From: Apostichopus japonicus
Lineage: Eukaryota > Echinodermata > Holothuroidea > Aspidochirotida > Stichopodidae
Assembly: GCF_037975245.1 (NCBI RefSeq)
Contig: NC_092569.1
Span: 4,052,501 to 4,116,500, forward strand
Direction: 5' to 3'
Length of the DNA stretch: 64,000 nt
Shown here: piece by piece, positions 8,640 through 21,800 of the stretch
Layout: each line of letters starts with the position of its first letter
Numbering within the stretch: the first letter of the stretch is position 1
Position numbers and translations under genes: made by a program
Notes under the pieces: generated by a model
What the model saw: only the letters and a program-made list of their open reading frames with translations
Told to the model about the DNA's origin: nothing
Databases searched by the model: none

Positions 8640-10200
8640 ACAAAATTTCTGTATAAATACAGATTCAAGGAAATATTTCAGAGCTTCATCGAAATGTTGA
8701 CTGTTCACATCAAAATTTCTACTGATTTCAGAGAAAATTTTGAGAAATAGAAATTGAAAATTCGATGGATTATAATCTTCATGAGTGCACTGAAAGGTGA
8801 GGGCGGGGGGGGGGGGGCTAGGAGCATACCCTCCTCCTCCACTTTGGAAAGTGTAAGTTGGGGTTCCTATATATATATGCCTTATTATCTCTTTGGAAGT
8901 CTTGATTATGTTTGTGGGTTTTTTGTTTAATTATTGAATAAAATGTTTGGCACCTATCCATGTCAAACTTAGCTCATAAAAGTCACGGTTTCATTAAATA
9001 ACTTTATGATTATTTTTATTGTTATTGATTTCGAAAATACTGAAACCAATGTACAGAAAAATAGATAAAAGTGTTTCATATTTCGTTTTTGAGGTTCGAT
9101 TTGTTCTCATTATAATTCTTTTACCGATAAGCAAAATACGATATTCGCTTGGCGAGTGGTGAGGGGTATAGAGGAAAATGAGAGTTAGGTGGTGAGGGCA
9201 AAATATCGGATGGAAAAGGTGCGGTTATAATTGGAGGTGGCGATAACGGAAGACCGGGTTGAAAGCAGGAGAGGGGGAGGGGGGGGGCGTAAATTGGAGA
9301 TCTAACTTGAGGATATGGAACAAGCAAGACGTAGGAAGTCCTCTTATACCTTCGATTTAACAATATGTTTACAGAGAGAAGAGATCTCTTCAGAACATCT
9401 TTCACCATACTCATAGTTCTGAGATGTCCACATAGAAATAAAATGAACTAGCAACAGTAACATGTTATACTGCTGTGCAACTACTTCTCTCCATTGTCGT
9501 CGCCACTCCCCCACCATTCCACCTTGCCCTGCGTAGGCTTGCCTTCGTTGTAGACAAATACAACAGAAATATAACAACTTTTCCATAGTTAAAGAGAATA
9601 TGACGGTGGGGAAGGGGGGGGGGCACCTCGAACCCTCTTAAACATGAGTAGAATATAACGTTCCACTTTTTTATTTTGAGAAAACAAGAACAAAATGAAC
9701 TATGTTGTCTAGACAACCAATGGCATTTGAAAGAAACCTTCGATCCGTTCCAGTTTTCCAAATTCAATTTTCAGCAACGAAATTAGAGAAGATCAGTTTA
9801 CAAATAATGATATTAATTAATATGGCATTAAGAGAAAAAGTCAGACATATGGATACTAATGACTACGTTTCATAAATAATGTCTCACTAATGTAATTTCT
9901 GGTTTGAAGGCGATATTAGAATTGATCAACAATCGATTACCATAATCCAGTCCATACGTGTGTCGTTGGAAATAATATGAAAACCGACTTCGATCTTTGA
10001 AGATGTCACAGGGTGATTCGCACGAAGGGGGGGGGGGGAGGCGGAGAGGGAGATGGGGTAGCACCTAAAAGTAACTTGTCAAAAATGTTATATTTTGGAA
10101 TTTTGGAATGTTATATTTGGAGGGAGTTTCGCAAGGAAGGGCGGGGGGGGGGGAGAGGGAGATGGGGGTAGCACCTAAAAGTAACTTGACAGAAATGTTA
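8640..10200. other. No supported gene; several G-runs and a local duplication
   Basis: Contains runs of 8-12 G at about 8,807, 9,280, 9,611, 10,027 and 10,144. A local duplication of about 100 bp is clear: GAGAGGGAGATGGGG-TAGCACC and AAAAGTAACTTG occur at about 10,045-10,100 and again at 10,150-10,205. Open minus-strand frames at 9,121-10,064 are low-complexity and are not called. Confidence 0.5.
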
Positions 10201-10528
10201 TATTTTGGAATTAATGTCATTACGTTTCATGATTAATATATTACACGTGGACCTTCTACAGGATAAGACAGGATAAGGGAATGGGGGCGGGTGGGGGGGG
10301 GGCGCTGGTGGAATCGTGATAGAGGGACATGTTTTTCAGTAGCATCATGAGTAACGATGGTACGTGGTTTACATAACGCAATAATAACGGAAAGAGTCTC
10401 GACGATGAAAACTTGGGGCAGTCCCTTTTGGGCTTAGGTCAGCTTTCTTTTGTTGATAAAGTGTGTCATAGCATAGGAGAAGCTTAAAAGGGAAATCTCC
10501 CTGTCAGCTGATTAGCTCACTCCGTAAA

Positions 10529-10550
<22 letters not shown>

Positions 10551-10563
<13 letters not shown>

Positions 10564-10858
10564 GAAAATCGTAATGAGTTGGAAAATCAAGAACAGTGAA
10601 AAACTTTCAGCCTCCACCGGGATTCGAACCACGGGCCTCCCGCTCTGTACGCGGACACCCTAACTAGGCTATGGACGCTGATTTTATGTCCAGATGTTCG
10701 AAACCGGTAACGAAGGTCGCAATTCCACTGTAGGCTTTTGTCACCTGCATCGAACAATACTAGTTCGCGGGAGGCCCGTGGTTCGAATCCCGGTGGAGGC
10801 TGAAAGTTTTTTCACTGTTCTTGATTTTCCAACTCATTACGATTTTCATTTATATATA
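10551..10858. mobile_element. Foldback with tRNA-like arms (inverted SINE pair or SINE-derived element)
   Basis: About 90-bp arms (10,551-10,645 and 10,768-10,858) are near-perfect reverse complements apart from a short indel in the A/T-run. Each arm runs from a (TA)n edge through ATGAAAATCGTAATGAGTTG to CCTCCACCGGGATTCGAACC or its complement. The left part reads as a tRNA-like sequence on the minus strand; the right arm repeats its 3' half on the plus strand. Confidence 0.75.
10610..10678 (-). pseudogene. tRNA-like sequence (SINE head or tRNA pseudogene)
   Basis: On the minus strand it starts GCGTCCATAGCCTAGTTAGG (box A-like) and contains GGTTCGAATCC (box B). It ends TGGAGGC, which pairs 6 of 7 with the 5' acceptor GCGTCCA. 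A CCGC/GCGG anticodon stem is present. The T stem pairs badly and the total is only 69 nt, so a working tRNA is unlikely. Confidence 0.55.
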
Positions 10859-10886
10859 TTCATTTGCCTTTGTCGTTTACCTCCAT

Positions 10887-11078
<192 letters not shown>

Positions 11079-11148
11079 CCTATATAATTTGTTGTAATTG
11101 TGAATTCCACATTTCTGTTTGTAATGAAACGTACGTTGTGGTTTACAG

Positions 11149-11248
11149 CCATGTGATTGACAATGATGACATTTCAGGGGGTCGGGCGGGAGGTGTCGGG
11201 GGAGGTGCGGGGAACAAGCCTGATCGATTCGATGCACGGTTCCTGCAG
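11149..11248 (+). CDS. Candidate internal exon of unknown gene
   Basis: Acceptor GTTGTGGTTTACAG (ends at 11,148) and donor CAG|GTAATG (from 11,249) bound a 100-nt GC-rich segment. One frame is open (phase 2 entry, phase 0 exit). It encodes [15 protein letters not shown] followed by more Gly and a [12 protein letters not shown] end. Its composition contrasts with the AT-rich surroundings. The phase fits neither the microexons of gene A nor gene B exon 1, so its parent gene is unclear. No domain recognised. Confidence 0.3.
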
Positions 11249-12492
11249 GTAATGTCAGAGACGATGCCTCCTTCTAGTTTAAAAAAAAAATCTAGCTTTC
11301 TCTATGGAGAGGATTCCAGATTATTGTTTGCATTTGTTTGATTAATTAAATACTAATTAACTCAGTAAAGACGAAATTGAATATGGTGTTTTTTAATTAT
11401 ATATTATTTTATTTGAAAAAAATAAGTAAGTCAAAAAGAGGGGTTGTGTGAGTTGCTTCAAACAACTTCTTAGTAAATAGATACCTATAGGAATGTTCAG
11501 GCAACTTCTGAGTGCGTTATTATTAATGATATTAAATTTAAAACTTAGAGCAACTTTAGGAGGCAGATACTGCCGTACATGATAACATGGCTTAAATTTA
11601 GTATTATAAATTTTCAAAAAATGTATGCATGGGGAAGGAGACAATTAAGATTATGTAGACTTTTAGGGTATTTAGGATCCCCCAGGCTCTCACGGTAGAA
11701 ATATTAACCTGTTTTTGAAAGGGTAACTCCTAGGAAAACAGCTTCTATATTTGACTGACTATCCGCGTTAACGAGTCTTTAATACTTGCCCTTTATTCTC
11801 ACCGATAGGATCTACTTCAAATACTGATGAACTCATTGGTCAGTGTTCTCTTAATCCACAAAGACGTTCGTATTCTGGGTCAGTCTTTTCTTTACAGTAA
11901 ACAGAAGTAATTATATCATTTAATTTTCATTTTTGCAATTTACGTCATGACCAGAAGGATCGATCAGCTTGTAAAGGTCATTTTTCTAATCGAAGTTTTG
12001 ATGTTCCGCTTTCGATATCTTCTTTCTCAAAGTTATCTATAATTTTTCTTTTCTTTTCGTGTCTTTTCTATAATTCATTGTAAATCGATGATTTTGGGAA
12101 CAAAGCTCTATTTCTTATCAGGAATATTAATCGATGAAAGTAGCGAGATATCCGGCATCTTAATCAAACACCTGACTGCCAGTTGAGTCAATCTTTGAAG
12201 GTGTTAATTAAAAGCGGGTCGAAATAGTGCGAGCTAATAGTGAATGACAATGGAAAAAATACGAATAAACGTTAACGTAGAGTACTTGACTGTCACGTGG
12301 TACTTGCTATTGTTACGAACCTAATTCTTTCTCCAGCCATACAAATCTATTTTTTTTTGGGCGTGTATCATATTAATAATATATGAAGTTATTTGTCTTA
12401 AGGAATATGAATTTTTTTGGCTCTGCCCGTTCATTGATTTTTTTCTGTCTGACTTTAGTGTAGCTATGAAATGAAAGGAACAGATGATAATA

Positions 12493-12496
<4 letters not shown>

Positions 12497-12557
<61 letters not shown>
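12497..12557. repeat. (TA)n microsatellite, ~60 bp
   Basis: Pure TA dinucleotides ending in ACATATACACATA. The region 11,250-12,496 upstream contains no feature I can support. Confidence 0.95.
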
Positions 12558-12563
<6 letters not shown>

Positions 12564-12756
12564 CACATAATGCACCGGAAAATATTAAATTGAAACATCC
12601 CTCGAGGTGTAAACATCGAATTTGAGAAAAAAAATTGTTATTGATTTGGTTATTGACTCAAGGAAGAAAAAACAGCAATACGGATCAGTGACGGATGTAT
12701 AGAAAAACAACTTTCGTTGATACGCTATATATCAGGTGTATCTCCTATCAGTAGCC

Positions 12757-12763
12757 TATAAAG
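12757..12763 (+). promoter_or_regulatory. TATA-like box of gene B
   Basis: TATAAAG stands 40-46 nt before the ATG of gene B. A start site 25-30 bp downstream would fall at about 12,785-12,792, leaving a 5' leader of only 10-20 nt. Position and match to consensus only. Confidence 0.4.
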
Positions 12764-12802
12764 CACTTAGCCGGGAGAAGACTTTACTCTCCGGATCTCA
12801 AA

Positions 12803-12817
12803 ATGGTGACCGGATCG
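12803..12817 (+). CDS. Gene B exon 1: start codon and MVTGS
   Basis: CAAAATGG is a strong initiation context. ATG GTG ACC GGA TCG is followed at once by GTAAGT, giving a phase 0 exit. This start was chosen because the next exon, entered in phase 0, continues into a hydrophobic signal-peptide core, and because a TATA-like box lies just upstream. Confidence 0.65.
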
Positions 12818-15800
12818 GTAAGTCAATGTGCACTTTCTTGTCATGCTAATTGTGCAAGTCTAAGGGTTGGCTTTAAGTCATGCCTGTATTAAACCTAGTT
12901 TAAAGTATCTCTTAAAGGTTATCAGTATTGCCCGAAAATATGCTAGAGGGGTCAGATAGTGGTCACCTATAATCAATTTTCAACAAGCGTTTTACTAATA
13001 TTCTAAGCGTCGTTTTCCACATTAAGATGTTTATTTTGTCTACTTTTAAAATTCCTGAATTTCTGTGGATAAAAAAAAAAAAAAATTAACCTCCTAGAAG
13101 GTAGCTTTGAAAACTTCTAGCAATTTTTAGCTGGCTATAATTTGGGGCCAGTACTGGCGACCTTTATATGTTTCACGTAATATTTGCCATAGTCTGTATT
13201 GTAAAGACATTCATATACTTGCGTATGCTATAAAGACTGCTAGAAGTTTAATGTATTATATTGGTTTAATGTAGTTGAGAGAAGAATAAACGATAGTTTC
13301 AAAATACTCAACAAAAACAGATTTAAAAGACAAGAAATGTAACAAATTAACATTTCCATTGAAGGGAACTTTTAATATTTATTAGATGTGTCATTACAAA
13401 GTATATCGTTTCTTGTATATTGCACTATGACCTATACTGTGATAAGAATATCGTAAGAAAGGCTCAGATACACGCTAATACATGTTGTGATGTGAAGTTG
13501 TATAAAAGGGGTAAAAGCATATGACTCTTACATGGTACACGTGTTGTGATGGGTTATTGTATTGAAATGGACAAGACATGTGACTCTATCTCGGTACTAC
13601 ATACGGTTATGGGACGTATTAAATTAAGGGCAAAATACATGACTCTCAATATTACATATGTGATGTTACATTGTACTAAGGGGACAAAACAAATGACTCC
13701 CATTCGGTATTACATAATGCGATGTAACATTGTACTAAGGGACAAGACATACGACTCTCACTCGGTACCGTATTACATACTGTGATGGCACATTGTACTA
13801 AAGGGACAAAACATATAACTCTCGGTATACTATACACGTTGTGATGGGACATTGTAACAAACGACAAGACATAGAGCTACCTCGGTACTACATATGTGAT
13901 GGGACATGTTCTAAATGGACAAAACACGTGACTCTCTGTAATTCTTGTTATAATGTGTGACATTGTACTAAGTGGACAAAACACATAACTCTCGGTACTC
14001 GGTACTACGTGTTGTGATGTGACATTGTACTAAAGGGACAAAATACGTGACGCTCGATTTGACATATATGTGATGTGACATTGTACTAAGGGGACAAGAT
14101 ATATGACTCTCACTCGATATTACATACTGTGATGGGACATTGTAACAAACGACAAGACATAGAGCTACCTCGGTAATACATATGTGACTGGACATGTACT
14201 AAATGGACACACCACGTGAACCTCGGTACTACATGCTGTGATGTTACATACATTGTACTAAAGGGACAAAATACATGACTCTCGATATAACATATGTGAT
14301 GTTACATTTTATTAAACGGGACAAGACGTGCGACTCTCACTCGATATTACATAATGTGCTGTTACATTGTAATAAATGGACACGGCACAATATTTTGATT
14401 CGTACCAGATGTTGCGTCATATCCAGTCCTACATTCTTCAACAAATCATCAACTTGCCTCCCTTTTTATACGCAGAAAACATGTCATGTGCGCCGGAAAC
14501 TTGCTACCTTAATTACTTCTTTTTCAAATATAAGATACTACTGCTACTGACTTCATATTTCGTATCATCTTCATTTCAGGTGATCATTCAGATATTATCA
14601 CCGATGCTGGTGTCATTACTGTTAAGCGGTAAGTACTCGCCAAATATAGTCTAGCTGAATGATTGCATGTACATCATATGAAACCAAACAAAGTATTTCA
14701 AACGTGGTGCGATATACTGCTTTCAGTTGTAGAGGCGACCGTTGCATTCTCGGTGATACAGTCCACTTGATAACCTTTGGCTGCGTTCATTGTGTGCGCG
14801 CATTCACTACAATATTCAAAACGCGTCACCGTTACTTAAGAAATGAGGTAGCCTAGAATTTTATCCAGGACTCCTCATGAAAAAAAAAACCATGCGCAGA
14901 TCTGACGAGAGGGGGATGTCAGGGGGATTCAGCTCCTTGGTCGGGGTGGGGTGGGGACGGAAAATGTGGAGGGGGTAATATGGAAATTAATAATGAACTC
15001 GTCCTTGTAATCTTTCAGTAAACAGTATGCCGCTGGTCATGATGGTGTTTTTGTTTTCTAAACTCGTTCAAATTAATTTAAGAGGACACACCAAACCCAG
15101 ACATCAATATCATTATTGGTCTATGTCAGGGTTTCCCTAACTTTATCCCCCTCCCCCCCCCCCCACGAACCTTCTGTGGATGTCAGAGTTGTCCACGAAC
15201 CCCCAATTTTTGGAGACACGATCTGAGTCATTATTATACTATAATACGCATAACAGTGCTTCGTAAAAGATCAAGTGTCTGCTTATGTTTCATAATTCAG
15301 TCATTTATCACATGCATTGTATGGTACTACTATGGCAACATATGCGTATGGAACGCGAAAAGAGTTTGTCGATTGGTACGACTTTTGTACATTACTAAAT
15401 TGTATGATATATCAGATTTGCGTTCAACAAAAGTACTCTAGTTTTGATTTTCAGAAACGTCTCACGAACCCCCTGGGATGGACTCACGCACCCCCTGGGG
15501 TTTATGCACCCCAATTAGGGAACCCCTGGTCTATGTGAAAACAACTTCCCAAACCGCTACGGATAATACTATTCCATTTGTGAGAGATATCAGTGATTTA
15601 AGGTTATTTCACACACAAGGCTTTACGACTTGATCAAGTCTACAAATGATATCATCGAGCCACATATTGCTTCAAGTTTCTTATGTTTTTCTTTATTTAT
15701 TGCAATTTTTAATATGTTCTGAAATTTTGAAAATTTGAAAATTTTGAATCTAAAACTTATTGAAGCTGTTGACATGCCTTACTAATTGCATTGGTTTCAC

Positions 15801-18800
15801 CTTCAAAACTGTTTAAGCAATCTTACTTGAAAAGATGAAAAGAAGAAATAAAGAGAAAGTCAACTGTTTCAGATCCTTGTGGGACTGTCACATGACATAT
15901 TTACAAAATGGCAGTCCCAATTAAATACGATTATTAAACAAGAATATCTCGCAAACTGAGGAGCACAAATTTTCTTAGCTGTTTCAATAAGTTGCTCTTC
16001 ACAAAGATCTCTTTCGTATAAAGCTTGATGATAGCGCTTGGGTTTGCGTCCTCTTTCAACTATTCCTAACCCTATTGGTTTGCTCATTATCACGGTCCCT
16101 CTTGTACCAATATACCGCACTCTAGTTTCACTGACGATCACAATAGAATATTACTCGCATGTAGTTTTTTTTTAATGACATGGCGGGCATCGCATACTCA
16201 ATTCTTGAAAATACACTATATCATTCGTCTATATTTTACTGATACATTGCTATAAGGAATTTAACTTCTATTACATTCCATTTAGTGTTAACGTCTGTTC
16301 ACTGTATCGGATCGTGTGGCGAACATATATACTTCGATACTGATTATGGAACGGGCTTGTGCTATGACGTCATCGAGCAGCACGTTACTGTCAACGATAT
16401 TGAAGCGAAATGTGGAACCAATGGAGGTACAGCCGTTGACGATAGGACTGACAGAGACCTCTTACAGTCCCTTGTTACGAACAGGTAAGGTGATATCGGG
16501 CTTTTATATTCCCCTAATGTTGTTCTTGCACATAACACGTATGTTTAAGAGTAAATAAAGGATACAAATTTCCATAATATGTTCGCTATGTAATGTGAAT
16601 TTTGTCAACTGGTCAAATCAATAGAATGTAATCAGCCAATCCTCACGTGACAGTATTTCTCAAGAGAACCGTTTTGTACAGTTGAATATGTCGAGCCATG
16701 TCATGATGCACGATACAGCCCAATGAATGACGTATCTTGTGGACCGGGGAATCCCTATGGTTATAGGGTTAACCCCTAGGGTTAACTCTAACCCTAACCC
16801 GATAAATACTGCATCACATGTATAGTATCATACAAAACCGTACCTCTTGAGTCAATGCAACTTGCCATTTTATAACTTGTCTTGAGAGCTGAAAAAAACT
16901 TGAGGTCTTGGTGAATGTATTATCGTCTGCGTTGAATATTCAAACGAGGGTCAAGATTTCTGTTTTTTCCCCGCAGTACTGCAAAATTGTGGGTGAGCCA
17001 AGACAATCTACCGACATCAAGCTTATTTTCACCTCCATTTTGTCGCTTTTTTGACGCTACCAGCGGCTCCATTGTTCAGGAAGAGTCCCATAGTTGCCGA
17101 ACACATCGTTACCAAATAATCTGTTCTTATTCACAAGGTAATTCAAGGAAATATCTGCCCAGCTCCCTCCTTACACCCTCCCTCGCCCCCCACCCCCTCT
17201 CTCTCTTGAAAGAACCGTGAACAAAAACAATGACTTAATACTTAGACGCGTGTAATATACATGCAGTCTTATATGTAACAGTTAACATTGAAGGATGCAA
17301 TACTAGGTTATTGAATTTATAGAACTCCGTGTTATTACATGCAGTGTTAGATAACATTGAAGAATACAATACCCTATGGGAATTAATAGCACATGAAGGT
17401 TATTACATATAGTGTTACATGTAGCAGTTATTATTGAAGGATACAATACTCATTTATGGAATTAATAGAACTCAGTGTTAGATGCACATGTAGTGTTAGA
17501 TGTAAGAGATCAAATTGGCTAATCCAATAGTAATGTATGGAATTAAATAACGCTACGTATAATTATTTTTTGTTTACGTTATTTAAATTGTAAGAATAAT
17601 CAAAACAACAAACATTGTGTGGCTTTCGAGACTTGTTAAAGTTTAAGTAATATAACTGTTTTTGTATCCTCTGTTTACTATCCTGTATTTTGTATTACGA
17701 ATTAAGCCTCTCGACTTGGCCTGTTCTATAGAGATTCCGTTGAAATCGCACAATGACCTTATCAACATTCTCTTGCAAATATGCAACAAAGGGCGATAAG
17801 TTCATGTCCTCACGTCTACTGTAATATATTCAGTGAGATATATTTGTTCTCTTCCTTCTGATACAGATCTGTACGTGACTTTACCACCAGGTTCAGGTAA
17901 GAACTAATTATCAAAACTAGTAAAACTGTATCTGCGGTGCCAATACTATGAAGAACTAAATCAAAATTCATAACTTATAGTCATTTGTTTCTAACATGTG
18001 ATCATTCATTTTGAAAAACATAAAATTCTACACAGAATGGTATAAATTGGAAATAAATAGCACACGGTGACATAATATCCTATACTGTTAGCCTACCGAA
18101 TGAATCGTATACAAATGTTTCAAAATCGTCCATGGGTCTCACGTTATGATATTTCAATGGATATTCAGATGGCGTGCAAATTTGACACACTATTCCACAC
18201 TGTGAGTTGAAAATGAGATATCAATATCGTGTCCCTATAATTCAAATATATGGTTGATGAATGGAACTGCGTTTGACTGGATAACACTGTTATTTTCGTT
18301 GGAGTCGTTCACAGTAAGTGGCCTATGATGTCATAACGGTAAATTTGCTTCAAAAGCTTCTTATCATTTTATCACTGAAGCCTAATAAATTTGGAATGTT
18401 TGCTAGGGGTGTGAAGGTTTCTCTGAATTTGGAAATTATTCATAATAGTACAGCTGTTTTGTATTCGTTTTATTTCCCTCTGTAAGTAAGTGAGTTGAAT
18501 AGTATAAAGAAAGAAAAGAAAACACATTTTCAGCTGAATTGCTGTGATGATATCATTCACTCTGTTGTTGCCAGGTACATTAATTAAACAAACTATACCA
18601 CCAAATTTGAAATTGTTTTAATATATTTGTCATACAAAAAAATGCTATAAGAATGTGGTTTGGAGCTATGGTTATAGAACATTTTCTAGCATTTGTGTAA
18701 AGGACTCAACTTTAGCTACCAGGAATATCTCATTCTTTAAACATCGAGTCACTCCAAGATTAAGGTATTACGTCCAGATACAGAGTTGTTGACAATTGAC

Positions 18801-21800
18801 AATTCATAATCATGGACGTTAAATATGAATCTAAGAGACTGACTTCGGTCAACTTGCGGCTTTGATAAGCCAATGAGGCTTCTACGCGAGTTCCTGTTTG
18901 CAGGAGGATCTAAAATACATACATACATACATACACACACACATACATACACCCATATACATACATCGATTGCTAATCCTAACACATGTTAATATCCGGG
19001 CGATATGTCCGACGAGAGTAGTTTGAATTAATAAGTTATTCCATCCTCGATCCTTTAAAGTAATATCTAATGTTTATCGTGTATTGCAGATAACTGTCCG
19101 TTTGGCTTTGTTGAGATACCGGAATATCAGTTGTGCTTCTCAGCACCAGCCGCCGCTACCACTTCTTCTCTTCAACTGTCTTGTTCTGGAATGGACGCTG
19201 ACTCTCAACCCATCGTCTACGATGCCGAAGATCTAACTTATCTCAGCACTATCGTAATGGCTATCGGTTACCCGTGAGTACAAGGGGCGGCGGGAGGTGG
19301 GTTCAGTCTGACGGGGGCGGTGGGGGTGGATAGATTTTTCAGGGACGGGTTTGGTCAAGTGGTTAAGGCAGTGGACTGGTGATCTAAGGATTACAGGTTC
19401 GAGCCCTGGCCAGATCATTGCGTTGTGTCCTTGGGCAAGGCACTTAATCTCCATTGCCTCTCTCTACCCAGGTGTATAAATGGGGACTTGTGAGGTAACT
19501 TGTAAATATAGTTGCGTGTGTCGGTTTGTGGCTGCACCCTATGGGAAGTCTCCGGGGGGACACGTGGTTGCGGTGCATTGTGGTGCCCCAGGAGAGATTT
19601 ATTGAATTGCGCACACTTTGGTGTGAAGGTGTTACCAGTGTTACCAATGACCATGGCTAAGTTGTACACGCTATGGTACATTTAACGCCTTTGAACAATT
19701 TCTGTTGATTTTGGCGCTATATAAATGTCTTCTGATTGATTGATTGATTGATTGATTTTAAGGGGTTTTGTTTCCTCAAAAGATAATATATAAATTGCAT
19801 TAATGTAGAAAAAACTCATATCACGAAAATCAAATTCATCAGATTCTTTTTTGTTAATAAATGTCACGTGATTTACTCATTTGAATGCAATTTTGAATCC
19901 AAATAATTTCATGTTAAGTAAGTAAATAACAGTAATCATATTAATATCCTTTTCATACACAGTCATGCAGAGTATACGCTGAAAAAGGATGGAAACACTT
20001 GTCACGTGTTCAACAATGACGTCATTCAAATAACGGAGGAATCTTGCTCCCAAACCAGTAACAACAGAATACTGTGTCAGCGATATTACTACTGTACGTT
20101 GAATCAGTATACTTTACTACATATTTACAAGAGGTCATCACTGTTGCCCCCAAAATCTGCTAGAAAAGTCAAATAATGGTCATTAAATGTTCTCATTTCA
20201 ACCATCAATTTTATTGCCACTCACACAACAGTTTGATTCACTAAGAAATTTTACTGTTTAATAGAACCCCGCTTGTATGTCTGAGAATAATTAGGAAATG
20301 AGTCAGACCTGAACCAGGAAAAAACTACTTTTAGTAATGATTAGCATTCTAACATTTCCCGTTTGAAATTGATGGCCTATACGTCGACCTACATGTTTGT
20401 TTATGGACCTGTGACAGTGATTAACTTCAGTTACTGTCCAAGCAATGAGTGGGTGTTATATCCGTCAATATCCATAAAAGAAAACATAAAATTATTCCGT
20501 ACCATCACCAATAGACGGATTTTGTTGAGGAAAGTGGGAGGGGGTTAGATAGTATTTACTCTGACGATCAGGCCCCGAGACCTGCTCATTATCCATCAAG
20601 TCGCTATATACAGTAAATAATTACTTGTTACAAAACACAAAATATATACAGACACTAAGAATAACTATTAAAAACAGGGAAATGAATTTAGAAGTCTAGA
20701 AAGCAATGTCAGTTTTTATACTGTGAAATATTATCTATATATTTATTGTAATATAATAATGATATAAAATATATATTATAATATATATTTAAATAATTAA
20801 ATAAATTAAATTATTGACCAAACTGCTTTCAAATACAACCGTGCCAGATAAAAATAAGCTTCGATCAATATTTCAAGTGTTTTATTTTTCTTTAAATATA
20901 TATTTTTTTACCCTTTTCAGATGACGGTGAGTGAAAAACGCAAACAGTAGAATTTGGTCTGTATTGTTTTGTTTTTTATTCATTTTGATGAAAGTTTACG
21001 TGCACTTCACATAGTTTATATAGAAGGACCCCACATCACCTTGCGTCATTACCGAACATGTTCTTGACATTTTAAAAGCAGGACACCGAGTTGACACGAA
21101 GGTCGCAAATAACCATTATTATGTCATTATTAATCTGCTGAAAATAAACATTACAAAGCTAGACACTGGGGCAGACGACAACATGTTCATAATTTAAATT
21201 ATCATAATAATATTGTCGACATCTCAATCTAGAAAAAACAAACCAACTTGACATTGGTTGAAGAGGATTTTTAGTTTGGTGTCTTTGAACACCAGTGGCT
21301 AGAACTTTAAGACCTAAGACCCGTAGAACGTTATATTAACACATAGAACATATGAACACATAGTATATTAACACATAGTATATTAACACATATTAACACA
21401 TAGTACATTAACGCATATCATATTAACACATGGTGTACGAACACATGGTATATTAACGGATGGTATATTAACATATAGAACATATTAACACATAGAACAC
21501 ATTAACACATAGGACATATTAACACATAGATGTCTGCATCAGAATTCACGGCAAAGAGCTACACCTAGTATAGTGGCACATCTCAAAGTTGTTGTTTTTT
21601 CTCTCCTGGGAGGAAGAGGATGGCGGACCTGTCGGTGAATAGCCTGTGTTCTGAGTTTTGAGGGGCACCATTAGTTTAAGGGGAGGGAGAAAAATACTCG
21701 TGTCATGAAACGTGTAAAGTTTCTTTTATACATGATGAGGGCATAGATGGGGATCGCAGTCGTCTGTACAGGAAGGGGGATGGCCAGTGGCGGAGCGTCC

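Noticed and set aside
9121-10064. Four minus-strand frames rich in Pro, Ser and Arg
   Set aside because: They read through the complement of G-runs and purine-rich tracts; overlapping frames and low complexity argue against coding.
13546-14195. Frames on both strands of 63-79 codons
   Set aside because: Artefacts of the 58-62-bp minisatellite in gene B intron 1.
14376-14654. A 92-codon frame as a single coding unit
   Set aside because: Only the part 14,580-14,628 lies between strong splice sites; the upstream part has no promoter or acceptor context and the frame runs through the GTAAGT donor.
15256-15538. Two plus-strand frames
   Set aside because: They lie wholly or mostly inside the hAT-like MITE.
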